Origin: Paractinoplanes pyxinae
GTDB taxonomy: Bacteria > Actinomycetota > Actinomycetes > Mycobacteriales > Micromonosporaceae
Assembly: GCF_026626335.1 (NCBI RefSeq)
Contig: NZ_JAPNTZ010000011.1
Coordinates: 285,647-349,646 of the forward strand
Length of the DNA: 64,000 nt
Direction of reading: 5' to 3'
Shown: positions 44,099 through 53,319 of the stretch, one piece after another
Layout of the letters: each line of letters starts with the position of its first letter
How positions within the stretch are numbered: the stretch's first letter is position 1
The notes under the pieces: generated by a model
The model's database searches: none
What the model saw: only the letters and a program-made list of their open reading frames with translations
What the model was told of the DNA's origin: nothing
Made by a program: the position numbers and the translations under genes

Positions 44099-44454
44099 TT
44101 GTCGCTCCCGGGGGTCGTGACGGAGTCGGCGGAGAGGTCGGTCATGGCCTCGTCGAGACGGGACCACTCGGTGCGCAGGGCGTCGGCGACCGCGTTGCCC
44201 TGATCGGTGGTGGTGTAGAACTTTCGCGGCCGGGCCTCGTCGGTGTTCCAGGCGCTGGTCAGCAGGCCCTGCGACTCGAGGCGGCGCAGCAGGGGATAGA
44301 GCGTGTTGGCCTCGACCTCGAAGCCGGCCTCGCTCAGCGTTTCCAGCAACGAGTAGCCGTAGCCCGGCGTGCGCAGCACGGTGAGGCTGGCGACGACCAC
44401 CGTGCCGCGGCGCAGCTCCTGCAGGTGGCTGGCTAGTGTCGCGTCCGTTGTCAT
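44095..44454 (-). CDS. PadR-family regulator
   Basis: The 119-residue protein is a compact PadR winged helix: HLQELRRGTVVVASLTVLRTPGYGYSLLETLSEAGFEVEANTLYPLLRRLESQGLLTSAW with a C-terminal dimer helix. ATG 44454 is chosen because a -10 box ends seven bases upstream, so the mRNA may begin at the ATG itself. ATGs at 44466 and 44478 lie within the promoter. An inverted repeat between -35 and -10 argues for autorepression. Confidence 0.88.
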   Translation of the reverse strand: MTTDATLASHLQELRRGTVVVASLTVLRTPGYGYSLLETLSEAGFEVEANTLYPLLRRLESQGLLTSAWNTDEARPRKFYTTTDQGNAVADALRTEWSRLDEAMTDLSADSVTTPGSDK

Positions 44455-44461
44455 GTCCAAC

Positions 44462-44490
44462 ACCATACTGTGTCTCACACACTATGGCAA
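44462..44490 (-). promoter_or_regulatory. PadR promoter with nested operator
   Basis: On the minus strand TTGCCA (44485-44490), exactly 17 bases, and TATGGT (44462-44467) form a near-consensus promoter. A 25-bp inverted repeat (44463-44487; arms CCATACTGTGT and ACACACTATGG around CTC, with one mismatch pair) lies across both boxes. This is the form expected for a PadR operator. Confidence 0.78.
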
Positions 44491-44523
44491 CGGATTACAC
44501 CAACGTGCCCACGCGAATGTTGT

Positions 44524-45942
44524 TTAGCTGGCCGGCTCCAGAGCCGCGTCGGCCGAGCGCGGGATCAACGACGCCAGCCCGACCATCACCACCGCGACCA
44601 GCAGCATTCCGATGAAGATCCGGTGCACCGCCGTCGTCAGCAGGCCGGGATCGACCGAGTCGCCGCCGATGATGGCGTTGGCGATCGCCCCGAACACCGC
44701 CGCGCCCAGCGCGCTGCCCAGCGACCGCAGGAAGATGTTGTTGGCGGTCACCACGCCCCGCTCCGACCACCCGACGCTCGACTGCGCCGCGATCAGCGTG
44801 GGCGCCGCCGTCAGCCCCATGCCGAGCCCGATGACCAGGCAGTAGCCGCCCACCGCCCACACCGACGACCCCTCGCCGAGCAGGAGCAGCAACGCCGTGC
44901 CGGCCGTCACGAGCGCCGTGCCGATCAGCGCGGTCACCCGGAAGCCCACCCGCAGGTACACCCGTCCGGCCTGGCTCGCCGTGATCGGCCAGCCCAGCGT
45001 CAGTGCGGCCAGAGCGAACCCGGCCACCAGTGGCCCGTACCCGAGAACGTCCTGCACATAGATCGGCACGTACGAGCTCAGCCCGAGCAGGATCGCCCCG
45101 ACCCCCACCGCCAGCTGCCCGCTGGTCACCAGGAGCCGCCGCCGGAACACCCACAGCGGCAGCACCGGCTCGCGCGCGCCGCGCTCGGCGAAACCGAAGA
45201 TCACCAGCAGGACGAGCCCGCCGCCGAGCGTGAGCAGGCTGGCCGGCGAGGTCCAGGCCCACGCCTGGCCGCCCTCGAGCACGCCCAGGATCACCAGCGT
45301 GAGGCCGACCGAGAGCAGCGCCGCCCCGCGGTAGTCGATCACCGGCCGCTGACGCTCGGCCCGCTCCTGGAACTTGGTCACGATCATGCCGCCGGCCAGC
45401 AGGCACAGCGGAATGTTGATCAGGAAGATCCAGCGCCAGTCCACGTACTCGCTGAACACGCCGCCCAGCGTCGGCCCGACCACCGACGAGATGCCCCACA
45501 CGCTGGCCACGTAGCCCTGCACCTTGGCCCGCTCACGCACCGTGTAGAGGTCGCCGACGATCGTGATCGTGGTCGGCGCGATGGCCCCGGCCCCCAGACC
45601 CTGCACCACCCGGAAGATGATCAGCGAGAGCATGTTCCAGGCCAGGCCGCACAGGATCGAGCCGAGCAGGAACAGCCCGATGCCCCACAGCACCACCGGC
45701 TTGCGCCCGAACAGGTCGTTGAGCTTGCCGTAGATCGGCACCGACACGGCCTGGGCCAGCAGATAGACCGAGAACAGCCACGGGAACTCGGTGAAACCGC
45801 CGATGTCCTTGACGATCGAGGGGACCGCGGTGGCGATGATCGTGGAGTCGATCGCGATCAGGGCGGTCGACAGCATCACGGCGGCGAGGACGGGCCCGCG
45901 CTCGGACCGAAGTCCGACTTTTGTATCCGGCACCCTGTTCAC
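44524..45942 (-). CDS. MFS multidrug exporter, DHA2 family
   Basis: The 472-residue protein has about 14 helices. AAVMLSTALIAIDSTIIATAVPSIVKDI is the DHA2 helix-1 motif, GKLNDLFGRKPVV is motif A and SVVGPTLGGVFSEYVDWRW contains motif C. It should extrude drugs or toxic metabolites. It sits 45 bases from the PadR promoter on the same strand but downstream of its own gap, so co-regulation is not evident. It is distinct from the pump at 38509. Confidence 0.92.
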   Translation of the reverse strand: MNRVPDTKVGLRSERGPVLAAVMLSTALIAIDSTIIATAVPSIVKDIGGFTEFPWLFSVYLLAQAVSVPIYGKLNDLFGRKPVVLWGIGLFLLGSILCGLAWNMLSLIIFRVVQGLGAGAIAPTTITIVGDLYTVRERAKVQGYVASVWGISSVVGPTLGGVFSEYVDWRWIFLINIPLCLLAGGMIVTKFQERAERQRPVIDYRGAALLSVGLTLVILGVLEGGQAWAWTSPASLLTLGGGLVLLVIFGFAERGAREPVLPLWVFRRRLLVTSGQLAVGVGAILLGLSSYVPIYVQDVLGYGPLVAGFALAALTLGWPITASQAGRVYLRVGFRVTALIGTALVTAGTALLLLLGEGSSVWAVGGYCLVIGLGMGLTAAPTLIAAQSSVGWSERGVVTANNIFLRSLGSALGAAVFGAIANAIIGGDSVDPGLLTTAVHRIFIGMLLVAVVMVGLASLIPRSADAALEPAS

Positions 45943-46063
45943 CTACCCCTGTGGATCAGGCCACACTCGCCCGGGGCGGGGTCAAGAGTCGGAGATCACC
46001 CCTATGCGGGGATGATCGGCCGAACCGGCCCCGGGCGGCAACTTTCCCGTCCTAGCCTGAGTT

Positions 46064-48049
46064 GTGGCGTGCGTGGTGGTGGCGGAGGACAACCTTGACC
46101 ATCAGCGGGTGATCGCGGAGGTCGTCCGCCGGCTCGGGCACCAGGTGGTCGTGACCAGCGACGGGCGGGCCGCGCTCAAGGCCATCGCCGAGCACCGGCC
46201 CACGCTGGTCGTGGCCGACGTCGACATGCCGCACCTGGACGGCATCGAACTGTGCCACGCGATCCGCCACGACCCCGAGATCGCCGGCACGCCGGTCGTG
46301 CTCATCACCGCGTACATGCTGCCGGGCGACCCACGGCTGGCCGCGACGGGCGCGCTGGCGGTGATCGGCAAGCCGTTCGGCGTGCCCGAGCTGACCGAGT
46401 CGCTGCGCACCTACCTGGGCACCGCGCCGCCGGCCGACGAGCCCGAGCCGATCGGCACCCCCACCGCCGACCACCTGGCCGCCTTCGAGGCGATGCTGGA
46501 CTGCCTGGACGCCGGGGTGGCCGCCTGCGACACCACGGGGCGCGTGGTGCTGGCCAACCGCAAGATGCACGAGTTCATCGGCCGCGGCGTGGGCGACGTG
46601 CCGGTCGGCGACGCCACCCGCAAGTTCGTCCTGCTTCACCCGGACGGCACGCCACTGCGTACGCACGAATTGGCTCTGTCTCGGGCCTTGGCCGGCGAGA
46701 ACGTGGAGCAGGCCGAACTGCTGGCGCACGACGACGCCGGCCGCCCCCGCTGGTTCGCGGTGAACGCCCGGCCCGTCCGCGACGAGTCGGGCCGCATCAC
46801 CGGGGCGGTCGCCGCGATGCACGACGTGACGACGCAGCACCGCAACCGGCAGTACCAGCACTGCGAGAACGAGGTCCTGAAGGTCATCGCCGACCATCCG
46901 CACGCCTCGGACGCCACCGACCGCATCCTCGAGGCGATCGGGGTGACGCTGGGCTGGCCGTACCTGCGGTTGTGGCTGGTCGACGAGGTGACCGACCTGC
47001 TGCGCCCGGCCGGGGTGTACGCCGACCCGCAGTCCCGCCCGTTGCCGGTGCCGGTGAGCATGGCCCGCGGCGACGGGCTGGCCGGTTCGTGCTGGCAGCG
47101 GGCCGACCTGATCTGGGTGCCCGACCTGCACGGCCCCGACTCGCCGGTGCTGCCGAGCATCTCGGCCGGCAGCGACTTCCGGTCGGCCGGCGCCGTTCCG
47201 GTCCGCAGCGGCGACCGCGTCGTCGGGGTGATGACCTTTTTCGCGTACGAACGTCAGGAGCCCGACGCCGCCCTCGGGGTGCTGCTGACCGGGCTGGCCG
47301 GGCTGATCGGTGCGTTCCTGGAGCAGCGCCGCAGCGAGGTGCTGGCCCTGCACCTGGCCGCCGCCACCGACGAGTACATCGCCCTGGTCGGCCACGAGCT
47401 GCGCACGCCGCTGACCTCGATCGGCGCGTACGTCGACCTGATCGCCGAGTCGAGCGACGACGTCACGCTGGGCGAGGTGCGCGAGCTGCTGGACGTGGTG
47501 CAGCGCAACAACACCCGGCTGCGCGACCTGGTCGAGAAGCTGCTCGATCTGGCCGCGCTGGAATCCGGCCACGCCCAGCTCTCGGTCGAGCCGGTGGACC
47601 TGACCGAACTGGTCGAGGAGGCCGTCGACGCGGCCGCGGCCGAGGCGGCCGGCCGCGACGTCAAGATCCGGACCGACCTGCCCGACGAACTGATCGTGCC
47701 CGGCGACCCCGTGCGCCTGCGCCAGGTGGCCGACGCCCTGCTGGGCAACGCGATCAAGTTCAGCCGCCCCGACTCGACCGTCGCTGTGACCCTCTCCGAC
47801 GACCACGGCGAGGCCGCCGTCCTCACGGTCACCGACAGCGGCAGCGGAGTCGCCCCGGCCGAGCAGCCCCGCCTGTTCCGCCGCCTCTACCGGGCCGGCA
47901 ACGCCCGCCACACCGGCATCCCGGGCGCCGGCCTCGGCCTGGCCCTGTGCCGCGTGGTCGTCGAACGCCACCACGGCTCGATCACCCTGGCCTCCCAGGA
48001 GTCGAACGGCACGACGGTCACCGTCCGCCTCCCCCGCGAGGCCGCCTGA
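46064..48049 (+). CDS. Hybrid sensor: REC-PAS-GAF-histidine kinase
   Basis: The 661-residue soluble protein starts with a receiver domain (VVVAEDNLDHQRV; phospho-acceptor Asp52 in VVADVDMP; Lys in VIGKPFG), then PAS (about 140-265), GAF (about 285-430), HisKA with GHELRTPLTSIG (His444) and HATPase_c with LLGNAIKFS, DSGSGVAP and GAGLGLALC. A REC domain at the N-terminus lets it be driven by an upstream kinase. The start is GTG 46064, without a strong ribosome site. No response regulator gene is adjacent. Confidence 0.9.
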   Translation: MACVVVAEDNLDHQRVIAEVVRRLGHQVVVTSDGRAALKAIAEHRPTLVVADVDMPHLDGIELCHAIRHDPEIAGTPVVLITAYMLPGDPRLAATGALAVIGKPFGVPELTESLRTYLGTAPPADEPEPIGTPTADHLAAFEAMLDCLDAGVAACDTTGRVVLANRKMHEFIGRGVGDVPVGDATRKFVLLHPDGTPLRTHELALSRALAGENVEQAELLAHDDAGRPRWFAVNARPVRDESGRITGAVAAMHDVTTQHRNRQYQHCENEVLKVIADHPHASDATDRILEAIGVTLGWPYLRLWLVDEVTDLLRPAGVYADPQSRPLPVPVSMARGDGLAGSCWQRADLIWVPDLHGPDSPVLPSISAGSDFRSAGAVPVRSGDRVVGVMTFFAYERQEPDAALGVLLTGLAGLIGAFLEQRRSEVLALHLAAATDEYIALVGHELRTPLTSIGAYVDLIAESSDDVTLGEVRELLDVVQRNNTRLRDLVEKLLDLAALESGHAQLSVEPVDLTELVEEAVDAAAAEAAGRDVKIRTDLPDELIVPGDPVRLRQVADALLGNAIKFSRPDSTVAVTLSDDHGEAAVLTVTDSGSGVAPAEQPRLFRRLYRAGNARHTGIPGAGLGLALCRVVVERHHGSITLASQESNGTTVTVRLPREAA

Positions 48050-48091
48050 AAAACTGGGGAACTCGGCCGGCTCCGCGGTCATATAGGAGAC

Positions 48092-48655
48092 GTGAGCGAC
48101 GACGGCGAGTTGTGGCGGCGGGCCCGCGAGGGGGAGCCCGAATGCTTCGGCGTGCTCTTCGACCGGCACGCCGAGGCGGTGCGGGGCTTCTGCGCGCGTC
48201 GGTCCGGCTCGCTCGACGCCGCCGACGACCTCGTGTCCATCGTGTTCCTGGAGGCCTGGCGCCGCCGCGGCGACGTCGAGCTGGTCGACGGCAACGCCCT
48301 TCCCTGGCTGTACGGCATTGCTCGCCGCACCCTGCAGAATCGGTGGCGCACGGCCCTGCGCCACCGCCGCGCCCTCGACCGGCTGCCCCCGCCGGCGCCC
48401 TCGCCCGACCACGCCGACGAGGTGGCGCACCGCCTCGACGACGAGCGCGAGCTCGCCCACCTGCGCGAAGCGCTGCAACGCCTGCGACCCGCCGACCGTG
48501 ACGTCCTGGTGCTCTGCGTCTGGCAGGGCTTGACCTACGCCGAGGCCGCGGTGGCGCTCGGCGTGCCGGTGGGCACCGTCCGATCCCGGTTGGCTCGCGC
48601 CCGCGCCCGCCTGGGAGCGGAAACCCTGCTGACTCAGCAACTGGAGACGCCATGA
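48092..48655 (+). CDS. ECF-type RNA polymerase sigma factor
   Basis: The 187-residue protein has region 2 (ECFGVLFDRHAEAVRGFCARRSGSLDAADDLVSIVFLEAWRR) and region 4 (LRPADRDVLVLCVWQGLTYAEAAVALGVPVGTVRSRLARARARL). AGGAGAC precedes GTG 48092. It is coupled by ATGA to a membrane protein typical of its partner. The group is the actinobacterial one whose members pair with CU044_5270-like proteins. Its regulon cannot be told from this sequence. Confidence 0.9.
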   Translation: MSDDGELWRRAREGEPECFGVLFDRHAEAVRGFCARRSGSLDAADDLVSIVFLEAWRRRGDVELVDGNALPWLYGIARRTLQNRWRTALRHRRALDRLPPPAPSPDHADEVAHRLDDERELAHLREALQRLRPADRDVLVLCVWQGLTYAEAAVALGVPVGTVRSRLARARARLGAETLLTQQLETP

Positions 48656-49434
48656 CCTCCTTGCGCACCCGCCTCGACCCTCAGCGCCACGAGGACATCC
48701 GCCGCACCCTGATAACCGCCGCTTCGCCGCCGCCACCTCGCCGCCGTCGCACCTTGATCGCCGTCGCCGCCGCGGTGGTCGCCACCGCCGGCGTCGCGCT
48801 GAGCGTCTATCCCGCGCCTCCGCCGGAACACGCCCCGTGGACCGCGATCCCGCAGGCCGCGCCGCCGCTGACCGCGCCCAGGAAGGACATCGACCAGTGG
48901 TCGTCGAAGTGCAGCGACCTCGGGGTCGGAGGCGTGGGCATCGAGGGCGTCCCGTCGCGTCCCGAGGCCGCCGCCAAGCGCGAGGTTCTGGTCGACCGCC
49001 GCGGCAGTTTCACGTACTGCGTGGACGTCTCGCTCGGCAGCGGCACCGCGACCGATCCGCTGATCGCGCTCTCCGGCGTCAAACCGGACGCCGACGACGG
49101 CCTGAACGGTTCGTGGGCCACCGTCCGCGACAAGCCGTTCACCCGGCCGAAGCCCACCGAGGTGCTGGTGCTGGGCGGCGACCTCGAGGAGCCACCGGCC
49201 GGCAACCCCGGTCTGCAACCGTTGCAGCTGTACGGCCTGAGCGGCTCCGCCGTGACCGGTGTGGACGTGGTGCTGACCAACGGCCTGCGCATCACGGCTA
49301 GCCTCGGCCACGGCATCTGGGGCGCCTGGTGGCCCAGCGACAAGGGCGACCCGGTGGGCTCCAAGTTGGAGCTGCACACCGCCGCCGGCACCACGACGAT
49401 CGACCCGCGCGCGCATCGGCTGAGCACCGGCTGA
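48652..49434 (+). CDS. Membrane-anchored partner of the ECF sigma factor
   Basis: The 260-residue protein has a short basic cytoplasmic N-terminus (MTSLRTRLDPQRHEDIRRTL), one membrane helix (about 34-52) and an extracytoplasmic domain with two cysteines (SSKCSDLG, FTYCVDVS) that may form a disulfide. Position and topology match single-pass anti-sigma or CU044_5270-type proteins, but no zinc anti-sigma motif is present. It is translationally coupled to the sigma gene, so sigma control is inferred. Confidence 0.65.
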   Translation: MTSLRTRLDPQRHEDIRRTLITAASPPPPRRRRTLIAVAAAVVATAGVALSVYPAPPPEHAPWTAIPQAAPPLTAPRKDIDQWSSKCSDLGVGGVGIEGVPSRPEAAAKREVLVDRRGSFTYCVDVSLGSGTATDPLIALSGVKPDADDGLNGSWATVRDKPFTRPKPTEVLVLGGDLEEPPAGNPGLQPLQLYGLSGSAVTGVDVVLTNGLRITASLGHGIWGAWWPSDKGDPVGSKLELHTAAGTTTIDPRAHRLSTG

Positions 49435-49478
49435 CCCGCCCGCTCCCAGGCCGCGTACAGAATCGGCTCCGGGATCTA

Positions 49479-49507
49479 TTTACCACGATCAGTTCCGCCT
49501 CTACGGT
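49479..49507 (+). promoter_or_regulatory. Promoter of potA, probably leaderless
   Basis: TTTACC (49479-49484), 17 bases, and TACGGT (49502-49507) fit a sigma-70-like promoter. The -10 ends six bases before the ATG at 49514, which has no ribosome site, so the transcript may begin at the start codon. Confidence 0.6.
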
Positions 49508-49513
49508 CCTGCT

Positions 49514-50515
49514 ATGAGGACCCCCGCGATCCACCTCTCCGGGCTGCGCAAGAGCTTCGGCGCGGTCGAGGCGGTGGCCGGGATCGACCTCGAGATCGAC
49601 GACGGCGAGTTCTTCTCGATGCTGGGCCCGTCCGGTTCCGGCAAGACCACTGTGCTCCGCCTGATCGCCGGCTTCGACCGGCCGACGGCCGGCACGGTGT
49701 CGTTGAGCGGCCGTGAGGTGACCAAGCTTCCCCCGTACGAGCGGGATGTCAACACGGTCTTTCAGGACTACGCGCTGTTCCCGCACCTGAGCGTGATCGA
49801 GAACGTCGAGTACGGCTTGAAGGTGCGCAAGGTGCCGCGCAAGCAACGCCGTGAGCGTGCCGAGCAAGCCCTCGCCGCCGTCCGGTTGGCTGACTTCGGC
49901 GCCCGCCGGCCCCGCGCCATGTCCGGTGGTCAGCGGCAGCGGGTGGCGCTGGCCCGGGCCCTGGTCAACCGGCCCAAGGTGCTGCTGCTCGACGAGCCGC
50001 TGGGCGCGCTCGACCTCAAGCTGCGCGAGCAGATGCAGGTGGAGCTCAAGCAGATCCAGCGCGACGTCGGCATCACCTTCGTCTTCGTCACCCACGACCA
50101 GGACGAGGCGCTGACCATGAGCGACCGGGTGGCCGTGTTCGAGGCCGGGCGCATCGCCCAGGTCGGTACGCCGGAAGAGGTCTACGAGCGTCCGGCGTCC
50201 CCGTTCGTGGCCGGCTTCGTCGGTACGTCCAACTTGCTCACCGGCGCGGCCGCGCGCACCGTCGTCGGCCGGGACGGCACCTTCTCGGTACGCCCGGAGA
50301 AGATCACCATCGGGGCCGAGGGGGCGCCGGGCACCGTCAGCGAGGTCATCTACGCCGGCCCGGTCACGCGCTTCGTCGTCGACCTCGACGCCGGGGCCCG
50401 GATGGTCGTGGTCGAACAGAATCGCCGTGCCGGCAAAGCCCAGCGGGGGGACCGAGTCCAGCTCACCTGGCAGCAGGAACACGTCATCGAGATCGGAGGA
50501 GACCGTGCGGCGTAA
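49514..50515 (+). CDS. potA: Polyamine-type ABC transporter ATP-binding protein
   Basis: The 333-residue ATPase has Walker A GPSGSGKTTVLRLIAG near 38, the Q-loop FQDYALFPH, signature MSGGQRQRVALARAL near 135, Walker B LLLDEPLGALD and the switch VTHDQDEALTMSDR. A C-terminal TOBE regulatory domain follows. It energises the PotBC channel. The next gene starts 11 bases before its stop. The PotA-type assignment rests on the match with the solute-binding protein and permeases. Confidence 0.9.
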   Translation: MRTPAIHLSGLRKSFGAVEAVAGIDLEIDDGEFFSMLGPSGSGKTTVLRLIAGFDRPTAGTVSLSGREVTKLPPYERDVNTVFQDYALFPHLSVIENVEYGLKVRKVPRKQRRERAEQALAAVRLADFGARRPRAMSGGQRQRVALARALVNRPKVLLLDEPLGALDLKLREQMQVELKQIQRDVGITFVFVTHDQDEALTMSDRVAVFEAGRIAQVGTPEEVYERPASPFVAGFVGTSNLLTGAAARTVVGRDGTFSVRPEKITIGAEGAPGTVSEVIYAGPVTRFVVDLDAGARMVVVEQNRRAGKAQRGDRVQLTWQQEHVIEIGGDRAA

Positions 50516-51704
50516 ATCTCTGACAGCGGTTCTGGCGGCGGGCGTGCTCGCGCTCGCCGGGTGCGGTGGCGACGACGGCGGCAGCGGCAGCGGTTCCGGT
50601 CCCGGCGGCCTGAGCGTCCCGAAGATCGACAAACTGGCGGCGATCGGCGCGGGCGAGGGCACGGTCAACGTGATCGCCTGGGCCGGGTACGTCGAGGACG
50701 GCTCGACCGACCCCAAGGTCGACTGGGTGTCCGGCTTCGAGAAAGAGACCGGCTGCCAGGTCAACACGAAGGTCGCGGGAACCTCGGACGAGATGGTCGC
50801 GCTGATGAAGACCGGCGAGTACGACGTGGTGTCGGCCTCGGGCGACGCCTCGCTGCGGCTGATCTACGGCGGCGACGTGGCCCCGGTCAACACCGACCTG
50901 ATCGCCAACTACAAGGACGTCTTCGACGGGCTCAAGAACAAGCAGTGGAACTCGGTCGACAACGTCGCGTACGGCGTGCCGCACGGCCGCGGGGCCAACC
51001 TGCTCATGTACCGCACCGACACGGTGAAGCCGGCCCCGACGTCCTGGGGCGCGGTCTTCGATCCGAACTCGCCGTACAAGGGCAAGATCACCGCGTACGA
51101 CTCGCCGATCTACATCGCCGACGCGGCGCTCTATCTCATGAAGACCAAGCCGGATCTGAACATCAAGAACCCGTACGCGCTGGACGACACGCAGTTCAAG
51201 GCGGCCACCGACCTGCTCACCGAGCAGAACAAGCTCATCGGCGAGTACTGGTCGGACTACACCAAAGAGGTGCAGGCCTTCAAGAGCGGCGACTCCGTGC
51301 TCGGCACCACCTGGCAGGTCATCGCCAACCTGGCCACGGCCGACAAGGCCCCGGTCGAGGCGATTCTGCCCACCGAGGGCGCGACCGGCTGGTCCGACAC
51401 CTGGATGATCTCGTCCAAGGCCAAGCACCCGAACTGCGGCTACCTGTGGATGAACCACATCATCTCGCCCAAGGCCAACGCCGGGGTGGCCGAGTGGTTC
51501 GGCGAGGCGCCGGCCAACAAGCTCTCGTGCGCGCAGACCGCGGACAAGAACCACTGCCAGACGTTCCACGCCGAGGACGAGGCCTACTTCGACCAGGTCT
51601 GGTACTGGACCACCCCGCTCGCCCAGTGCGTCGACGGGCGTACGGATGTCACCTGCAAGGACTACGCGGCCTGGACCCAGGCGTGGACGACGATCAAGGG
51701 TTAG
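50505..51704 (+). CDS. potD: Polyamine-type ABC transporter substrate-binding lipoprotein
   Basis: The 399-residue protein starts VRRKSLTAVLAAGVLALAGCGGDD, a lipoprotein signal with lipobox LAGC. The body follows the PotD/PotF family: VNVIAWAGYVEDG near 50, ETGCQVNTKVAGTSDEMVALM, YDVVSASGDASLRLI and YGVPHGRGANLLMYRTD. It binds spermidine, putrescine or a related amine outside the cell. Extra cysteines near the C-terminus (SCAQTADKNHCQ) may form a disulfide. GTG 50505 has GGAGGAGA upstream and overlaps potA. Confidence 0.88.
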   Translation: MRRKSLTAVLAAGVLALAGCGGDDGGSGSGSGPGGLSVPKIDKLAAIGAGEGTVNVIAWAGYVEDGSTDPKVDWVSGFEKETGCQVNTKVAGTSDEMVALMKTGEYDVVSASGDASLRLIYGGDVAPVNTDLIANYKDVFDGLKNKQWNSVDNVAYGVPHGRGANLLMYRTDTVKPAPTSWGAVFDPNSPYKGKITAYDSPIYIADAALYLMKTKPDLNIKNPYALDDTQFKAATDLLTEQNKLIGEYWSDYTKEVQAFKSGDSVLGTTWQVIANLATADKAPVEAILPTEGATGWSDTWMISSKAKHPNCGYLWMNHIISPKANAGVAEWFGEAPANKLSCAQTADKNHCQTFHAEDEAYFDQVWYWTTPLAQCVDGRTDVTCKDYAAWTQAWTTIKG

Positions 51705-52522
51705 GACGCCGGCGGTGGCAGCTGGCCGCCCTGCTCTCGGCGCCCCTGCTCTGGCTGGGCGTCGCGTATCTGGGCGCGCTGGCCGTGCTGTTCCTGTCGG
51801 CGTTCTGGACCGTCAACGGCTTCACCGGCGAGGTGGTCCGGGAGTTCACGCTCGACAACTTCCGGACCATCGTCACCCAGGAGGTCTATCGCAACGTCAC
51901 CCTGCGCAGCCTCGGGGTGGCGATCGCCGTCACGGTGATCTGCGTGGTGCTGGCCCTGCCGATGGCGTTCTACATGGCCAAGGTGGCCTCGCCGCGGACG
52001 CGGCACTGGCTGGTGATCGCCATCCTGACCCCGCTGTGGGCGTCGTACCTGGTCAAGGCGTACGCATGGCGAGTGCTGCTGGCCAATGACGGGCCGCTCG
52101 ACTCGGTGATCGGCACGCCCGGGTACGGGTTGTTCGCCGTGGTCATCGTGCTGACGTACCTGTGGCTGCCGTACATGATCCTGCCGATCTACGCCGGCCT
52201 CGAGCGGCTGCCCGACTCGCTGCTGGAGGCCTCGGCCGACCTGGGCGGGCGGGCCGGCCGCACGTTCCGCGGGGTGGTGCTGCCGCTGCTGGTGCCGTCG
52301 ATCTTCGCCGGTTCGATCTTCACGTTCTCGCTCTCGCTGGGCGACTACATCACCGTGCAGATCGTCGGCGGCAAAACCCAGATGCTCGGCAACGTGGTCT
52401 ACGCCAATGTGGGCGCGGCCAACAACCTGCCGTTCGCGGCGGCCATCGCCTGTGTGCCGGTCGTGATCATGGTGATCTACCTGGCCGCGGTCCGCCGCTC
52501 GGGCGCCCTGGAGGAGCTGTGA
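51683..52522 (+). CDS. potB: Polyamine-type ABC transporter permease PotB
   Basis: The roughly 279-residue permease has six helices (first at WQLAALLSAPLLWLGVAYLGALAVLFLSAF) and the coupling motif LLEASADLGGRAGRTFRGVVLPLL near 180. It pairs with PotC. No ATG or GTG lies after the potD stop before the first helix. I use GTG 51683, inside the potD 3' end with a 22-base overlap, though a non-canonical start such as CTG downstream cannot be excluded. Confidence 0.85.
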   Translation: MDDDQGLGRRRWQLAALLSAPLLWLGVAYLGALAVLFLSAFWTVNGFTGEVVREFTLDNFRTIVTQEVYRNVTLRSLGVAIAVTVICVVLALPMAFYMAKVASPRTRHWLVIAILTPLWASYLVKAYAWRVLLANDGPLDSVIGTPGYGLFAVVIVLTYLWLPYMILPIYAGLERLPDSLLEASADLGGRAGRTFRGVVLPLLVPSIFAGSIFTFSLSLGDYITVQIVGGKTQMLGNVVYANVGAANNLPFAAAIACVPVVIMVIYLAAVRRSGALEEL

Positions 52523-53319
52523 CGCGGTGGGTTCTGCGGGCGGTGATGGCGTTCGGCTTGTTCTTCATCTACGCGCCGCTGCTGCTCGTGCTGGTCAATT
52601 CCTTCAACGGCGACCGTACGTTCGGCTGGCCGCCGCACGACTTCACCACCCAGTGGTGGTCGGCCGCGTGGCGCAACGGCGGCGCCCGGGACGCCCTGTG
52701 GACCTCGGTCAAGGCCGGCCTCGGCGCGACGGCGATCGCCCTGGTGCTGGGCACGATGGTCGCCTTCGCCGTGCAGCGCTTCAAGTTCTTCGGGCGGGAC
52801 ACGGTCTCGCTGCTGGTCGTGCTGCCGATCGCGCTGCCCGGCATCGTCACCGGCATCGCCCTGGACAGCGCCTGGCGCTCGGTGGTGGCGCCGCTGGGCC
52901 TGGGCAAGGGGCTGTTCTCGGTGATCGTCGGGCACGCCACCTTCTGCGTGGTCACCGTCTACAACAACGTGCTGGCCCGGCTGCGCCGCAGCGGCGTGAA
53001 CCTCGAGGAAGCCTCGGCCGATCTGGGCGCCTCGCCGGCCCAGACGTTCCGCTACATCACGTTCCCGATGCTGCGCTCGGCCCTGCTGGCGGGCGGGCTG
53101 CTGGCGTTCGCGCTGTCGTTCGACGAGATCATCGTGACCACGTTCACGGCCGGTCCCGGCATCCAGACCCTGCCGATCTGGATCTTCAACAACCTGTTCC
53201 GGCCCAACCAGGCCCCGGTGGTCAATGTGGTGGCGGCCGTGCTGATCGTGCTCTCGGTGCTGCCGGTCTGGCTGGCCCAGCGCGTGGCCGGCCCCGAAGC
53301 CGGCGCCAGCCGGACCTAG
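52519..53319 (+). CDS. potC: Polyamine-type ABC transporter permease PotC
   Basis: The 266-residue permease has six helices and the EAA loop NLEEASADLGASPAQTFRYITFPML near 155. GTG 52519 overlaps the potB stop (GTGA), with GGAGGAG upstream. It is the last gene of the transporter operon. Its TAG stop shares CTAG with the convergent membrane-protein gene. Confidence 0.9.
   Translation: MTRWVLRAVMAFGLFFIYAPLLLVLVNSFNGDRTFGWPPHDFTTQWWSAAWRNGGARDALWTSVKAGLGATAIALVLGTMVAFAVQRFKFFGRDTVSLLVVLPIALPGIVTGIALDSAWRSVVAPLGLGKGLFSVIVGHATFCVVTVYNNVLARLRRSGVNLEEASADLGASPAQTFRYITFPMLRSALLAGGLLAFALSFDEIIVTTFTAGPGIQTLPIWIFNNLFRPNQAPVVNVVAAVLIVLSVLPVWLAQRVAGPEAGASRT

Noticed and set aside
46052..48736. 894-codon minus-strand frame over the histidine kinase
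   Set aside because: It is a shadow frame; the plus strand carries REC, GAF and HisKA motifs.
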